A stretch of DNA of 64,000 nt from an uncultured Desulfatiglans sp. (GCA_900498135.1 LR026961.1:3516868-3580867), one strand, 5' to 3'; positions 1 through 7,056 are shown, counted from the stretch's first letter. Translations and numbers: made by a program. Notes: a model not told the origin generated them from the sequence alone.

Positions 1-301
1 TCTTCCGGGACGTTGAGGGCCTCTTGAATGAGTCTGAGGCCCACCGGGTTGTTCCCGTTCATCGAAGGTTCCGTTCGGTTGTCTCGAACAGGTCAGTTCC
101 GAACGTAAGGTTCCCAGGGAAATGGTCTTTTTGGCCCATCTCGGCGTCAATCTGCACGTTTGCTTGTGCGGCGGCTCAGCGTTCTTCTCTGTCGGCCTTT
201 GTCCTTGCCGGTGCGGAGCAATTTCAGTATATTTCCGGTGTGAACCCGGCATCTCGAAGCAGGCAGCCTGGGCCGCTCCCCCCAAAAGAAGAAGGATCCC
301 G
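1..301. other. Leader region of the sigma-54 activator gene
   Basis: No gene is supported here. A reading frame ends with TGA at 25-27 and could be the tail of an upstream gene, but it is too short to identify. TGTCTCG at 80-86 resembles the TGTCTCA repeats found downstream of the activator gene. A truncated copy of the dispersed element occupies about 109-178. The open frame running in from 122 is element sequence, so I do not use it as the gene start. Confidence 0.4.
109..178 (+). repeat. Dispersed palindromic element, copy 1 (left part only)
   Basis: This stretch matches the left half of the element whose full copies lie at 5775-5964 and 63150-63394: GGAAATGGTC, then CATCTCGGCGTCAATC, then GTTTGCTTGTGCGGCG. 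The match stops at the central palindrome, so the right half is missing. It lies just upstream of the sigma-54 activator gene. Confidence 0.75.
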
Positions 302-1639
302 ATGAAAGACTATCCCCTCGAAACGCTCATCACCCACCAGAAAAACCTGGAGCGCATCCTCGACAATCTTGCGGAGGGCATCATAGCGCACGACACCTCC
401 AGGCGCATTCTTTTTTTCAACCGGGCGGCCGAGGAGATCACAGGATACAAGCGGGAGCAGGTGGTCGGCCGGGACTGCCACGAGGCATTCGGACGTCCCT
501 TCTGCGGCGAGCGTTGCGCTTTTGCGGGGGAGACGCCCCGCGATATGCAGGATGTGGAATACCCGCTTCACATCACCCACCTGCGAGGCGGGCAGCGTCA
601 GCTGGAGATGCGTGTAACGCCGATGAGGGACGACCGGCAGCGCTTTGTGGGGGTCATCGCTGCGTTCCGGGATGTCACCGACCTCGTGGATTTGAAGCTG
701 CAGTTGGGGGAGATCGAGAGCTTTGCCGGGATCGTCGGGCGGGACCAGAAGATGATTCATGTCTATCGCCGCATTCGAGACCTTGCCATCGTCGACTATC
801 CCGTGCACATCAGCGGTGAGACAGGCACGGGAAAGGAGTTGGTAGCCGCGGCGATCCACCATGAAAGCCGCCGCGGAGGAGGACCCTTCGTACCGGTGAA
901 CTGCGCGGCGCTGCCGGAGGGGGTCCTCGAGAGCGAGCTCTTCGGACACGTCAAAGGGGCCTTTACCGGCGCTGTGCGGAGCAGGAAGGGGCGCTTCGAA
1001 CTCGCAGCCGGCGGGACCCTGTTTCTCGATGAAGTGGCGGATATGCCGCAGAGCGTTCAGGCGAGGCTTTTGCGGGTCCTGCAGGAGGGCCGCTTCGAGC
1101 GTGTTGGCGCCGAAGGGTCCGTTGCAGCGGATGTTCGCATCATCAGCGCGACGAACCAGGACCTGAAAGCGTGTGTCGAGACGCGGCGGTTCCGGGAAGA
1201 CCTCTACTACAGGATTCATGTCGTTCCGATCCACCTGCCGCCGCTGCGCGAAAGGCGCGGAGACATCCCCCTGCTCGTGCGGCATTTCCTCGAAAGGACC
1301 GCATCGGACGCCGGCAGGCAGGCCGTCGTCTCACAGGAGGCCATGGCGGCGATGATGGATTACGCATGGCCCGGCAATGTACGCGAGCTGCAGAGCGCCA
1401 TTCGCTTCGCTCTGGTCCACGCCAAGGGGCGCTTGATACACAGACGGGATCTCCCCCTCGAACTGAGGCATACGGGCAGTCAGGCCGGGCCGAAGCGCCG
1501 GCCCAAAAAACTCACAGGCGAAGGGGTTCGCTCAGCTTTGGAGCGGAGCGGTGGCAACAAGGCCAAGGCGGCGCGTCTGCTCGGAGTCGGTCGTGCGACC
1601 TTGTACCGTTTTCTAGCGGAAAACGACTGTGTCTCATGA
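302..1639 (+). CDS. PAS-domain sigma-54-dependent transcriptional activator
   Basis: A 445-residue enhancer-binding protein. An N-terminal PAS domain (about 15-125) carries three cysteines (C59, C68, C72) spaced C-x8-C-x3-C, suggesting redox, metal or Fe-S sensing. The AAA+ domain has Walker A GETGTGKE (172-179), the sigma-54-contacting GAFTGA loop (219-224) and Walker B LFLDEV (240-245). A Fis-type helix-turn-helix occupies about 400-440 and ends in RATLYRFL. I chose the ATG at 302, preceded by AGAAGAAGGA, because the longer frame from 122 only translates the dispersed element. The activator lies next to an oxidative-stress island that has a -24/-12 promoter (2306-2322) and TGTCTCA repeats, so it probably controls that island. 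Function is clear from the family; the target is inferred. Confidence 0.93.
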   Translation: MKDYPLETLITHQKNLERILDNLAEGIIAHDTSRRILFFNRAAEEITGYKREQVVGRDCHEAFGRPFCGERCAFAGETPRDMQDVEYPLHITHLRGGQRQLEMRVTPMRDDRQRFVGVIAAFRDVTDLVDLKLQLGEIESFAGIVGRDQKMIHVYRRIRDLAIVDYPVHISGETGTGKELVAAAIHHESRRGGGPFVPVNCAALPEGVLESELFGHVKGAFTGAVRSRKGRFELAAGGTLFLDEVADMPQSVQARLLRVLQEGRFERVGAEGSVAADVRIISATNQDLKACVETRRFREDLYYRIHVVPIHLPPLRERRGDIPLLVRHFLERTASDAGRQAVVSQEAMAAMMDYAWPGNVRELQSAIRFALVHAKGRLIHRRDLPLELRHTGSQAGPKRRPKKLTGEGVRSALERSGGNKAKAARLLGVGRATLYRFLAENDCVS

Positions 1640-1654
1640 TACACTTTTGTCTCA
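1629..1654. promoter_or_regulatory. Candidate activator-binding sites (TGTCTCA palindrome)
   Basis: GTGTCTCATGATACAC at 1629-1644 is a 16-bp palindrome with a single mismatched pair and overlaps the activator stop codon. A second TGTCTCA follows at 1648-1654. The same word recurs at 2061-2067 and 2072-2078. This suggests upstream activating sequences for the sigma-54 activator. Confidence 0.4.
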
Positions 1655-2044
1655 TCGATGATTTTCCTGCATCCTTTTCGACTTTTCCGGGAACCAAGAC
1701 TTCAAACGGATGAAACAGCGACCGAAGCTGCGCCCCCAAGCTCTGCAGCAGACAACCGGATTGGTCAACCGTCGAAGCGGGAGGTTGGAATCGTCAACTG
1801 TTGCGACGGGCGGCCTGTTTTTCCCCGGCTGGGAATCGGGCGGTCGCTTGTCTTCTCAAGATAAAACACGACAGGGCCGGCTTCTGAATGCGGCGGAGCC
1901 TCCAACGCCGTGCTCGAACGTAAAAGAGAAGCGGCGCTGAAGCGGGTTGGAGCCGGAAACGGCGGGCCTTTGGCTTCGAAAAGACGAAAATGGCGACCGG
2001 CTCGATGAGTCCTGCGCCGTCCGGAAAGTGAGCAATGGAGAAAG

Positions 2045-2078
2045 GTGTCTCGGCGAGAAGTGTCTCACCCATGTCTCA
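2045..2078. promoter_or_regulatory. Candidate upstream activating sequence, three TGTCTC repeats
   Basis: GTGTCTC at 2045-2051, TGTCTCA at 2061-2067 and TGTCTCA at 2072-2078 are in the same orientation within 34 bases, about 230 bases upstream of the -24/-12 promoter. Position and clustering fit enhancer sites for a sigma-54 activator. Binding by the activator at 302-1639 is inferred. Confidence 0.4.
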
Positions 2079-2305
2079 TCTGCAAGGTCATGGTACGGCT
2101 CGGAAGGGGCGCCTCATTCGGCGCGGGGCAAGGCCGCGATGATTAGGCCCTGGCGGTCTTTGCCTCGATCCAAGGCATCCTCGAGCGGAGCACCCTTGTT
2201 TAGAAGGGGTTCCCGCGATTGAAGGACCGGGGTGGGGCGGAAGCTGCAGGTCGGTGAAGTTCCGCCTGCCGCCTCTTCTAGGGAGGAGCGGCTTGAACGA
2301 TATCA

Positions 2306-2322
2306 TTGGCACGCATTTTGTA
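2306..2322 (+). promoter_or_regulatory. Sigma-54 (-24/-12) promoter
   Basis: TTGGCACG-CATT-TTGTA matches the RpoN consensus TTGGCACG-N4-TTGCA except for one base in the -12 element. The GG and G(C/T) elements have the expected spacing. Transcription would start near 2333, giving a leader of about 40 bases before the gene at 2373. The neighbouring activator gene and TGTCTCA repeats strengthen the call. Confidence 0.65.
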
Positions 2323-2372
2323 AAGATTCTTCGAATAAAAGACACAGAAGGCCCTGACACGGGTGGATGCCG

Positions 2373-2576
2373 ATGAAACCATGCGACCGCACCATCAAAC
2401 AAACGCTGGAATTGACCGAGCGCATGATCGCTCTGGCGGACGAGGGTGACGAGGTGAGGGAAGATTCGAGCTGCGGCATCCTTTACGGGGTGTTGAGGGA
2501 CAGCGCATTTCGAATAAGACAGCTCGCGGAAAAGGAGCGTGAGGCGCACATCCGCAAGGGCTGGTGGAAGGAATAA
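2373..2576 (+). CDS. Small conserved hypothetical protein of the stress island
   Basis: A 67-residue, charged, soluble protein with no signal peptide or membrane segment. It looks mostly helical (TIKQTLELTERMIALADEG) with one cysteine pair position near SCGILYG. I start at the second ATG (2373) because GGTGG lies 6 bases before it; 2367 is possible and adds two residues. I cannot assign a function. It is the first gene after the sigma-54-like promoter and precedes rubrerythrin by about 90 bases, so a role linked to peroxide or oxygen stress is plausible from context only. Confidence 0.65.
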   Translation: MKPCDRTIKQTLELTERMIALADEGDEVREDSSCGILYGVLRDSAFRIRQLAEKEREAHIRKGWWKE

Positions 2577-2641
2577 CGGCAAGGATCCCGGTTTTCTCGC
2601 AAAAGCAGCCGGGGTAGATGTTTAACCCGATGAACAGGACT

Positions 2642-2658
2642 TGAATTCCATTAGGAAG
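2642..2658. promoter_or_regulatory. Possible Fur/PerR-type half-site pair before rubrerythrin
   Basis: ATTCCATTAGGAA sits just upstream of the rubrerythrin ribosome site and has an inverted TTCC-N4-GGAA core. It shares the words ATTCC and TTAGG with the operator region of the Fur-family gene (3670-3690). The order of the half-sites differs, so this is weak evidence. Confidence 0.25.
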
Positions 2659-2668
2659 GGAGGAAAAA

Positions 2669-3166
2669 ATGAGCAAGACGGAGCAAAATCTGAGAGAGGC
2701 CTTTGCCGGTGAATCACAGGCCAACCGAAAGTATCTGGCTTTTGCGAAGCAGGCCGACAAGGAGGGATACCCGCAGGCGGCCAAGCTGTTCCGCGCTGCG
2801 GCTGAGGCCGAGACGGTCCATGCCCACGCGCATCTGAGGGTGCTCGGTGAGGTCAAGGGCACCGCCGAGAATCTGAAGGCCGCCATCAACGGAGAGACCC
2901 ACGAATTCAAAGAGATGTACCCGGAGATGATCGAGACGGCTAAGGCCGAGGGGAACAAGGCCGCCGAGAGGTCCTTTTCCTATGCCAACGCGGTGGAGCA
3001 GGTGCACGCGAACCTTTATCAGAACGCCCTGCAGAGCCTGGACAATCCGCCCGACGTCGATTGCTATTACGTCTGCTCGGTCTGCGGGTATACCATTGAG
3101 AACGAAGCGCCCGACACCTGCCCTGTGTGCGGGGCCAAGTCGAAGGCGTTTGCGCGGGTCGATTAG
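2669..3166 (+). CDS. rbr: Rubrerythrin
   Basis: A 165-residue rubrerythrin, an NADH-linked (through rubredoxin) peroxide reductase of anaerobes. The N-terminal ferritin-like four-helix domain (about 1-125) carries the di-iron ligands in ESQANRKY, EAETVHAHAH and EQVHANLY. The C-terminal rubredoxin-like domain binds one iron with VCSVCGY and CPVCG (about 131-155). Length is a little shorter than Desulfovibrio Rbr (about 190) but both domains are complete. A strong ribosome site (GGAAGGGAGG) precedes the ATG. Rubredoxin, a PerR-like regulator, Tpx and superoxide reductase follow, forming an oxidative-defence island. A candidate terminator follows at 3175-3209. Confidence 0.96.
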   Translation: MSKTEQNLREAFAGESQANRKYLAFAKQADKEGYPQAAKLFRAAAEAETVHAHAHLRVLGEVKGTAENLKAAINGETHEFKEMYPEMIETAKAEGNKAAERSFSYANAVEQVHANLYQNALQSLDNPPDVDCYYVCSVCGYTIENEAPDTCPVCGAKSKAFARVD

Positions 3167-3174
3167 TTGTTCTG

Positions 3175-3209
3175 CGCCGGCGCGGACTGAGGGACGGTCC
3201 CGGCGTTTT
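3175..3209 (+). terminator. Candidate terminator after rubrerythrin
   Basis: CGCCGG (3175-3180) pairs with CCGGCG (3200-3205), with an internal GGGAC-G-GTCCC palindrome, and TTTT follows at 3206-3209. It starts 9 bases after the rubrerythrin stop. The stem is interrupted, so strength is uncertain. The first arm (from about 3166) is repeated nearly exactly at about 3228-3254. Confidence 0.4.
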
Positions 3210-3399
3210 CTATGCAGTCCATAACAGTCGTTCTGTGCCAGCGCGGACTGAGGACCTCTGGAAAGAGAGAGGCCTCTCGCTGCGCTAGGTGGAAAATGGC
3301 GCGTAGATTCAAGTCGACGATTCGAATCGAAGCGGCATGGAAGTGAACCCGAAGCTTATGATCGGCCGGCGGCTTTGACACGCCGGCCAGGAGGATGAT

Positions 3400-3609
3400 A
3401 TGGCGGCGCCAGAAGACATGTATCAATGTCAAACGGTAAACTGTGGGTACATATACGACCCCGACCGGGGGGATCGAAAAGGGAAGATTCCCAAGGGAAC
3501 CCGTTTTCAGGATCTTCCGGATGATTGGAAATGTCCCGTCTGCGGCGCGGGGAAAAAGATGTTCAGACCTTTGGCGGGCCCAGGGTCCGTCGCGAAGGAA
3601 GGCATCTGA
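3400..3609 (+). CDS. Rubredoxin with CX4C first knuckle
   Basis: A 69-residue rubredoxin, a one-iron electron carrier that can feed rubrerythrin or desulfoferrodoxin. Iron ligands are C10, C15, C45 and C48. The second knuckle (CPVCG) and the surrounding GYIYDP and LPDDW motifs are standard. The first knuckle is C-x4-C instead of the usual C-x2-C, as reported for the second rubredoxin of some Desulfovibrio. A short basic tail of about 15 residues follows the domain. The ATG at 3400 follows AGGAGG at 3389-3394. It lies between rubrerythrin and the Fur-family gene in the oxidative-defence island. Confidence 0.92.
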   Translation: MAAPEDMYQCQTVNCGYIYDPDRGDRKGKIPKGTRFQDLPDDWKCPVCGAGKKMFRPLAGPGSVAKEGI

Positions 3610-3640
3610 GGCCGGGGGTGCCGTGGACACGAGAATTGCC

Positions 3641-3669
3641 TTGACATCAGGGGAGTCAGGATTTAAAAA
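3641..3669 (+). promoter_or_regulatory. Sigma-70 promoter of the Fur-family gene
   Basis: TTGACA at 3641-3646 is followed after 17 bases by TAAAAA at 3664-3669, a weaker -10. The -10 abuts the palindrome at 3670-3684, so a repressor bound there would block the promoter. This fits autoregulation of the PerR-like gene starting at 3701. Confidence 0.6.
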
Positions 3670-3684
3670 TAGGAATGATTCCTA
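3670..3684. promoter_or_regulatory. Palindromic operator, probable PerR/Fur box
   Basis: TAGGAATGATTCCTA is a perfect 7-1-7 inverted repeat. It lies between a sigma-70-like promoter and a Fur-family gene, the usual place and architecture for an autoregulatory Fur/PerR box. Confidence 0.6.
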
Positions 3685-3700
3685 ATTAGGTGACAAGGCG

Positions 3701-4180
3701 ATGACGACAGGGACTTCACATCGAATGACGCGCCAAAGGGAGGTGATTCTCGAGGAGATCCGCAAGATGGATTGCCACCCCACGGCCGACTCCATTTACG
3801 AGGCGGTGAGGAAGCGCCTGCCGAGGATCAGCATGGGGACGGTCTACCGGAACCTCGATATCCTGGCCTCATGCGGAATGATCCGAAAACTCGAGCCGGA
3901 TTTCCCTCAGATGCACTTCGACTGTAACACGAAGGAGCATTATCATGTTACGTGCATAAAATGCGGCAAGATTGAAGATGCGCCGGTCGACATGCTGAAG
4001 GACTCCGTTGGCAATCTTGAATCGGCGATGGGGAAGTTGACCAAGTACGGCATCTTCGGACACCGTCTTGAATTTTTAGGCATTTGCGCTGAATGCCGTG
4101 CAAAAGGGGAGACGCTTCCAGTGGAGGATGGTGTTCCCGACGCCGAAGACCTCGAGGACGAGAAGGAAACAAAGGCCTGA
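3701..4180 (+). CDS. Fur-family transcriptional regulator, PerR-like
   Basis: A 159-residue Fur-family repressor. The N-terminal winged helix (about 8-85) contains TRQREVILEEI and the recognition region SMGTVYRNLDIL. The C-terminal dimerisation domain has the regulatory-metal region HFDCNTKEHYHVTC and two CxxC zinc pairs (CIKC, CAEC). Genome context (rubrerythrin, rubredoxin, Tpx, desulfoferrodoxin) favours a peroxide sensor over an iron-uptake regulator, but this cannot be proved from sequence. The tail after about 135 is acidic and rich in E and D. The gene follows a TTGACA promoter overlapping a perfect palindrome, suggesting autorepression. Confidence 0.9.
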   Translation: MTTGTSHRMTRQREVILEEIRKMDCHPTADSIYEAVRKRLPRISMGTVYRNLDILASCGMIRKLEPDFPQMHFDCNTKEHYHVTCIKCGKIEDAPVDMLKDSVGNLESAMGKLTKYGIFGHRLEFLGICAECRAKGETLPVEDGVPDAEDLEDEKETKA

Positions 4181-4401
4181 GCCGGCGCTCTCCGGCCTGA
4201 AACGGCATACGGCACAATCGGATCGGAGAGATGCGTTCCAGCAGGGATGGATCGCCGCTCTTCGGGATCGGCTGCTGCTGTCCAGCGGCCCTGTGAAAGG
4301 CCGTTTCCGGCCATCGGCCTCTTGAACGGGGCGGATGGCTGACCGCGAACGACCGGAGGCCTTCTGCAGGATGACGGAGCGGAAACGGGGAAGGAGGAGA
4401 T

Positions 4402-4920
4402 ATGGAAGAGCGTAGCGGAGTTGTTACCATGAAGGGAAATCCGCTGACTTTGCTCGGCGGGGAGATAAAAGTCGGTGACATGGCGCCCGATTTTGTCGTT
4501 GTGGACAACGATCTCCAACCAGTGCGTTTTTCGTCCTATTCCGGAAAGATCGTCGTTATATCGGCTGTGCCGTCGTTGGACACGCCGGTGTGCGATATGG
4601 AGACCAGGCGCTTCAATGACGAGGCGGGCCGCCTCTCGGGTGACGTGGTGATTCTGACGATCAGCATGGATCTTCCTTTCGCTCAGAAGAGATGGTGTGG
4701 AGCGGCGGGCGTGGATCGGGTCATTACGCTTTCCGATTATCGAGACGCAGAGTTCGGCAAGGCCTATGGGGCTTTGATCAAAGAACTGAGGCTCCTGGCC
4801 AGGATGGTCTTCGTGGTGGACCAGAGCGGGGTGGTTCGTTACGTGCAAACCGTAAAAGAATTGACGCAGGAGCCGGATTACGAGGCGGTTCTTGCGGCGG
4901 TGCGCGCCCTTGCCGATTGA
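4402..4920 (+). CDS. tpx: Thiol peroxidase (Tpx), atypical 2-Cys peroxiredoxin
   Basis: A 172-residue thiol peroxidase that reduces hydrogen peroxide and lipid hydroperoxides using thioredoxin. The peroxidatic cysteine is C64 in PSLDTPVCD and the resolving cysteine C99 in DLPFAQKRWC, the spacing of the Tpx subfamily. FVVVDNDL and the ITLSDYRD segment are also typical. The start at 4402 follows GGAAGGAGGAG; an internal ATG at 4429 would give the more usual length. The 220-base gap upstream shows no recognisable operator. It belongs to the oxidative-defence island. Confidence 0.95.
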   Translation: MEERSGVVTMKGNPLTLLGGEIKVGDMAPDFVVVDNDLQPVRFSSYSGKIVVISAVPSLDTPVCDMETRRFNDEAGRLSGDVVILTISMDLPFAQKRWCGAAGVDRVITLSDYRDAEFGKAYGALIKELRLLARMVFVVDQSGVVRYVQTVKELTQEPDYEAVLAAVRALAD

Positions 4921-5081
4921 ATCCGAACCGGAAGATTGCAGGGCTTCGGGGATTTCCCTCCGCCCTCGAATCCGCCGGGGAGCCACCTCGTGCGACCTTC
5001 GGAGATCGATCCATACGCAAGTCTGGAATAGCCGTTGTAGAACGGTAAACGACAACCATCCATTGAAAAGGAGGAACACCG

Positions 5082-5459
5082 ATGGCTCAGAAGCTTGAAA
5101 TCTATAAATGTGATGTGTGCGGCAATATCGTCGAGGTCCTTTTTGGCGGAGAGGGGGAACTGGTCTGCTGTGGACAGCCGATGAAGCTCTTCAAGGAAAA
5201 TACGGTCGATGCGGCAAAGGAAAAGCATGTACCGGTCATCGAGAAGCTCCCTGAAGGCGGCTTCAAGGTCAAGGTCGGCAGCGTGCCGCACCCGATGGAA
5301 GAGAAGCATTACATCCAGTGGATAGAGGTCATCGCGGACGGCAAGGCCTATCGGCAGTTCCTGGAGCCCGGAGCCGCACCGGAGGCTGTATTCAAGATCG
5401 ATGCTGCATCGATTGTCGCCAGGGAGTACTGCAATCTTCACGGCCTTTGGAAGGCCTAA
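5082..5459 (+). CDS. dfx: Desulfoferrodoxin (2Fe superoxide reductase)
   Basis: A 125-residue two-centre superoxide reductase, reducing superoxide to peroxide without making oxygen. The N-terminal desulforedoxin domain binds center I through C10, C13, C29 and C30. The catalytic center II ligands are H49, H70, H76, C117 and H120, with the E47-K48 pair next to H49 that is functionally important in characterised enzymes. All residues are present and the length is typical. AAAGGAGG precedes the ATG. Peroxide made here would be handled by the nearby rubrerythrin and Tpx. Confidence 0.97.
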   Translation: MAQKLEIYKCDVCGNIVEVLFGGEGELVCCGQPMKLFKENTVDAAKEKHVPVIEKLPEGGFKVKVGSVPHPMEEKHYIQWIEVIADGKAYRQFLEPGAAPEAVFKIDAASIVAREYCNLHGLWKA

Positions 5460-5582
5460 GCAGGCGGGGAATGGTGCTCCCGTCCGAATGCATGCCAGGG
5501 TTCAACCGGTTTTCGGAAGAATCCGGCCTTGCGGTGCGAGGAGCGCCGTGATCTGCAGCGAATGACGAGAAGGGAGGCGGAT

Positions 5583-5738
5583 ATGGGCGATTGGAAATGC
5601 AAGGAATGCGGTTATACGGTGAAGGCGGAGACGCCGCCCGAGACGTGCCCCATGTGCAAGAAGAAGTGCGAGTTCGTGGACGTCTCCTGCTATATCCCTG
5701 ACTGCGGGCAGACGGGCAGCGACCCCAGGTTGAAATAA
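5583..5738 (+). CDS. Small rubredoxin-like Cys-rich protein
   Basis: A 51-residue protein with a rubredoxin-type metal site: CKECGY near the N-terminus and CPMCKKKC in the middle, followed by CYIPDCG near the end. It resembles the stand-alone rubredoxin-like domain found with rubrerythrins in anaerobes, but the additional CxxxxxC may add a second site or disulfide. I chose 5583 because GGGAGGCGGAT precedes it, not the longer upstream frame. It follows desulfoferrodoxin by about 120 bases. An electron-carrier role is inferred. Confidence 0.8.
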   Translation: MGDWKCKECGYTVKAETPPETCPMCKKKCEFVDVSCYIPDCGQTGSDPRLK

Positions 5739-6066
5739 TATCCCTCCGGAAATGGTTTCGCGGTAGGACTCAGTTTTCCATCCGGAAATGGTCTTTTTGG
5801 CCAATCTCGGCGTCAATCTGCACCTTTGCTTGTGCGGCGACCTACAGGTCGCCTCCGCGTAAACGCTTGATTTTCTTGATATTGTCCAAACCGGGACCCG
5901 CTGCGAAGCGGTGGGACTGAGCACCCGAAGGGTGTAAAGAAAAATCCTCATTTCCGGATGAAAGAGCGTCGTTTGCGGAGCGGAGGGCTGCGCGGGCGGG
6001 AGAATTCACGGCTGGATCACGGGGCATCATTTCGGTTTACCCTTTACGGAAGAGGAGGAGCGGGAC
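5739..6066. other. Intergenic region filled by dispersed element
   Basis: No gene is supported. Most of the gap is the complete dispersed-element copy at 5775-5964. The remainder leads into the ribosome site GAGGAGGAG of the gene at 6067. Confidence 0.6.
5775..5964 (+). repeat. Dispersed palindromic element, copy 2 (complete)
   Basis: A full-length copy of about 190 bp. It begins TTTCCATCCGGAAATGG and ends CCTCATTTCCGGATGAAAG, which are imperfect inverted repeats of each other. Inside are the palindrome GGCGACCTACAGGTCGCC and two further hairpins, CCGC-N6-GCGG and CACCC-GAA-GGGTG (5922-5934). No open frame or transposase is present, so it resembles a MITE or a large REP/BIME element. Confidence 0.85.
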
Positions 6067-6249
6067 ATGTCGGAGAAAAAGTACCGGGTGCGGGCGGAGT
6101 GCCCTGCTTGTGCCTGCGGGGATGTTTCCTTTCTCGGCCCTGAAAAACTACGGGAGAAGTTTATCGGCAACGAGGAGGAGGTCGAGATCCTCTGCCCGCA
6201 TTGCGGAGCGAAGCTGAAAGGCAAGGTCGAGATCGAAGACGTTGAATGA
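6067..6249 (+). CDS. Small zinc-ribbon-like protein
   Basis: A 60-residue protein with two cysteine clusters, CPACAC near residue 12 and CPHC near residue 44, which could form a zinc ribbon or bind another metal. No membrane segment or signal is seen. AGAGGAGGAGCGGGAC before the ATG is a strong ribosome site. The flavodoxin-like gene follows 48 bases later, so the two may be co-transcribed. I cannot assign a function; a redox or metal role is inferred from neighbours. Confidence 0.75.
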   Translation: MSEKKYRVRAECPACACGDVSFLGPEKLREKFIGNEEEVEILCPHCGAKLKGKVEIEDVE

Positions 6250-6297
6250 ACCCTTGGAAGCGGGCGTTCTCAACCGCACCGCCTTGAGGTCGCAGAT

Positions 6298-6738
6298 ATG
6301 GGAAAAGCCCTGGTCGTTTACGCCACCAGAACCAACGAGACCAAAAACATTGCGGAACTGATCGCGGAGGGGATTCGTTTTTCCGGGCACGAGGCGAATG
6401 TGGTCAATGTGACCCAGATCAAGAAGGAAGGCGATCTAGGGGGATATGATGCCTACGTATTCGGTTCGGCCACCTACCATGGAGAGATGATGCAGGGCAT
6501 GAAAACGCTGCTCTTCCTTGCTGAAAAGGCCGGGCTGGGGGGCAAGGCCGGTGCGTCGTTCGGCGCCTTCGGTTGGAGCGGTGAGGCCCCGGACCGCATC
6601 TTCGACACCATGAAGAATATCTTCAACATGAACATGGTCGGCGCAGCGCTGCGCCTCAAGTCCGCAAGCCTCGGCGGCGGGACCAAGATGGCTCAGGACT
6701 ACGGCCGCGAGGTCGGGCAGAAGCTCTCGGCGGGTTGA
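6298..6738 (+). CDS. Flavodoxin-domain protein
   Basis: A 146-residue flavodoxin-like protein. The N-terminal LVVYATRTNETKNIAELI has the beta-strand plus phosphate-binding loop of flavodoxins (T/S-x-T-x-N/G-x-T pattern), and FGSATYHGEMMQGM and FGAFGWSGEAPD correspond to the two loops around the flavin ring. It would bind FMN and carry one or two electrons, possibly to the rubredoxins of this island or as part of an FprA-like pathway. Length is that of a stand-alone flavodoxin. The ribosome site (GAGGTCGCAG) is weak. Confidence 0.88.
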   Translation: MGKALVVYATRTNETKNIAELIAEGIRFSGHEANVVNVTQIKKEGDLGGYDAYVFGSATYHGEMMQGMKTLLFLAEKAGLGGKAGASFGAFGWSGEAPDRIFDTMKNIFNMNMVGAALRLKSASLGGGTKMAQDYGREVGQKLSAG

Positions 6739-7056
6739 TCGAAACCGGGTTCTGCCGGGAAATCATCTCCGGATGGGAACGAGGCAGGAGAAGAAAATCT
6801 TGTGGGGTGAGTTGGATCGAAATCCTTCAAACGCCCGGGTATGGATGGGAAAACGATTCCGCGAAATGCTTTTTGCAAACCGAAAAGAAATGAGTTCAGA
6901 GCGCGGATCTTCTTCGGGGAAGGAGATCCGCCGTTCGGAACGGGTTTTTCAGGGGACGTTTACTCGAGAGTCGATTGGTAGGCCGGCGCAGAGATTGGTC
7001 AAGCAGAACATCCTCTGATCAAATCCCATGTGGCACCGTTAGACAGGGAAAGGAAA
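6739..7056. other. Intergenic region upstream of the cooS block
   Basis: No gene is supported; an 81-codon frame here has no ribosome site and an unconvincing composition. A fragment of the dispersed element (right-arm module, GGTTCTGCCGGGAAATCAT followed by CTCCGGATGGGAAC) lies at about 6740-6782. Confidence 0.45.
6740..6782 (+). repeat. Dispersed element fragment, copy 3 (right-arm module)
   Basis: This 43-base stretch matches the right-arm module seen at the end of the copies at 17016-17172, 57742-57911 and 63150-63394: GAAAC, then GGTTCTGCCG, then GAAATCAT, then CCGGATGGGAAC. The remainder of the element is missing. Confidence 0.55.

Larger units (their letters stand above)
1640..2372. 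other. Intergenic regulatory region between activator and stress island
   Basis: About 730 bases without a convincing gene. The open frames here have no ribosome site and no recognisable protein sequence. The region holds TGTCTC-type repeats at both ends and a sigma-54-like promoter at 2306-2322. I see nothing else of note between about 1700 and 2040. Confidence 0.5.

Noticed and set aside
122..301. N-terminal extension of the sigma-54 activator
   Set aside because: The extension translates the dispersed element, which also opens frames at 51717 and 61521. A ribosome site and PAS-like sequence start at 302.
6773..7018. 81-codon open frame after the flavodoxin gene
   Set aside because: It starts in an element fragment, has a random-looking basic composition and no ribosome site.
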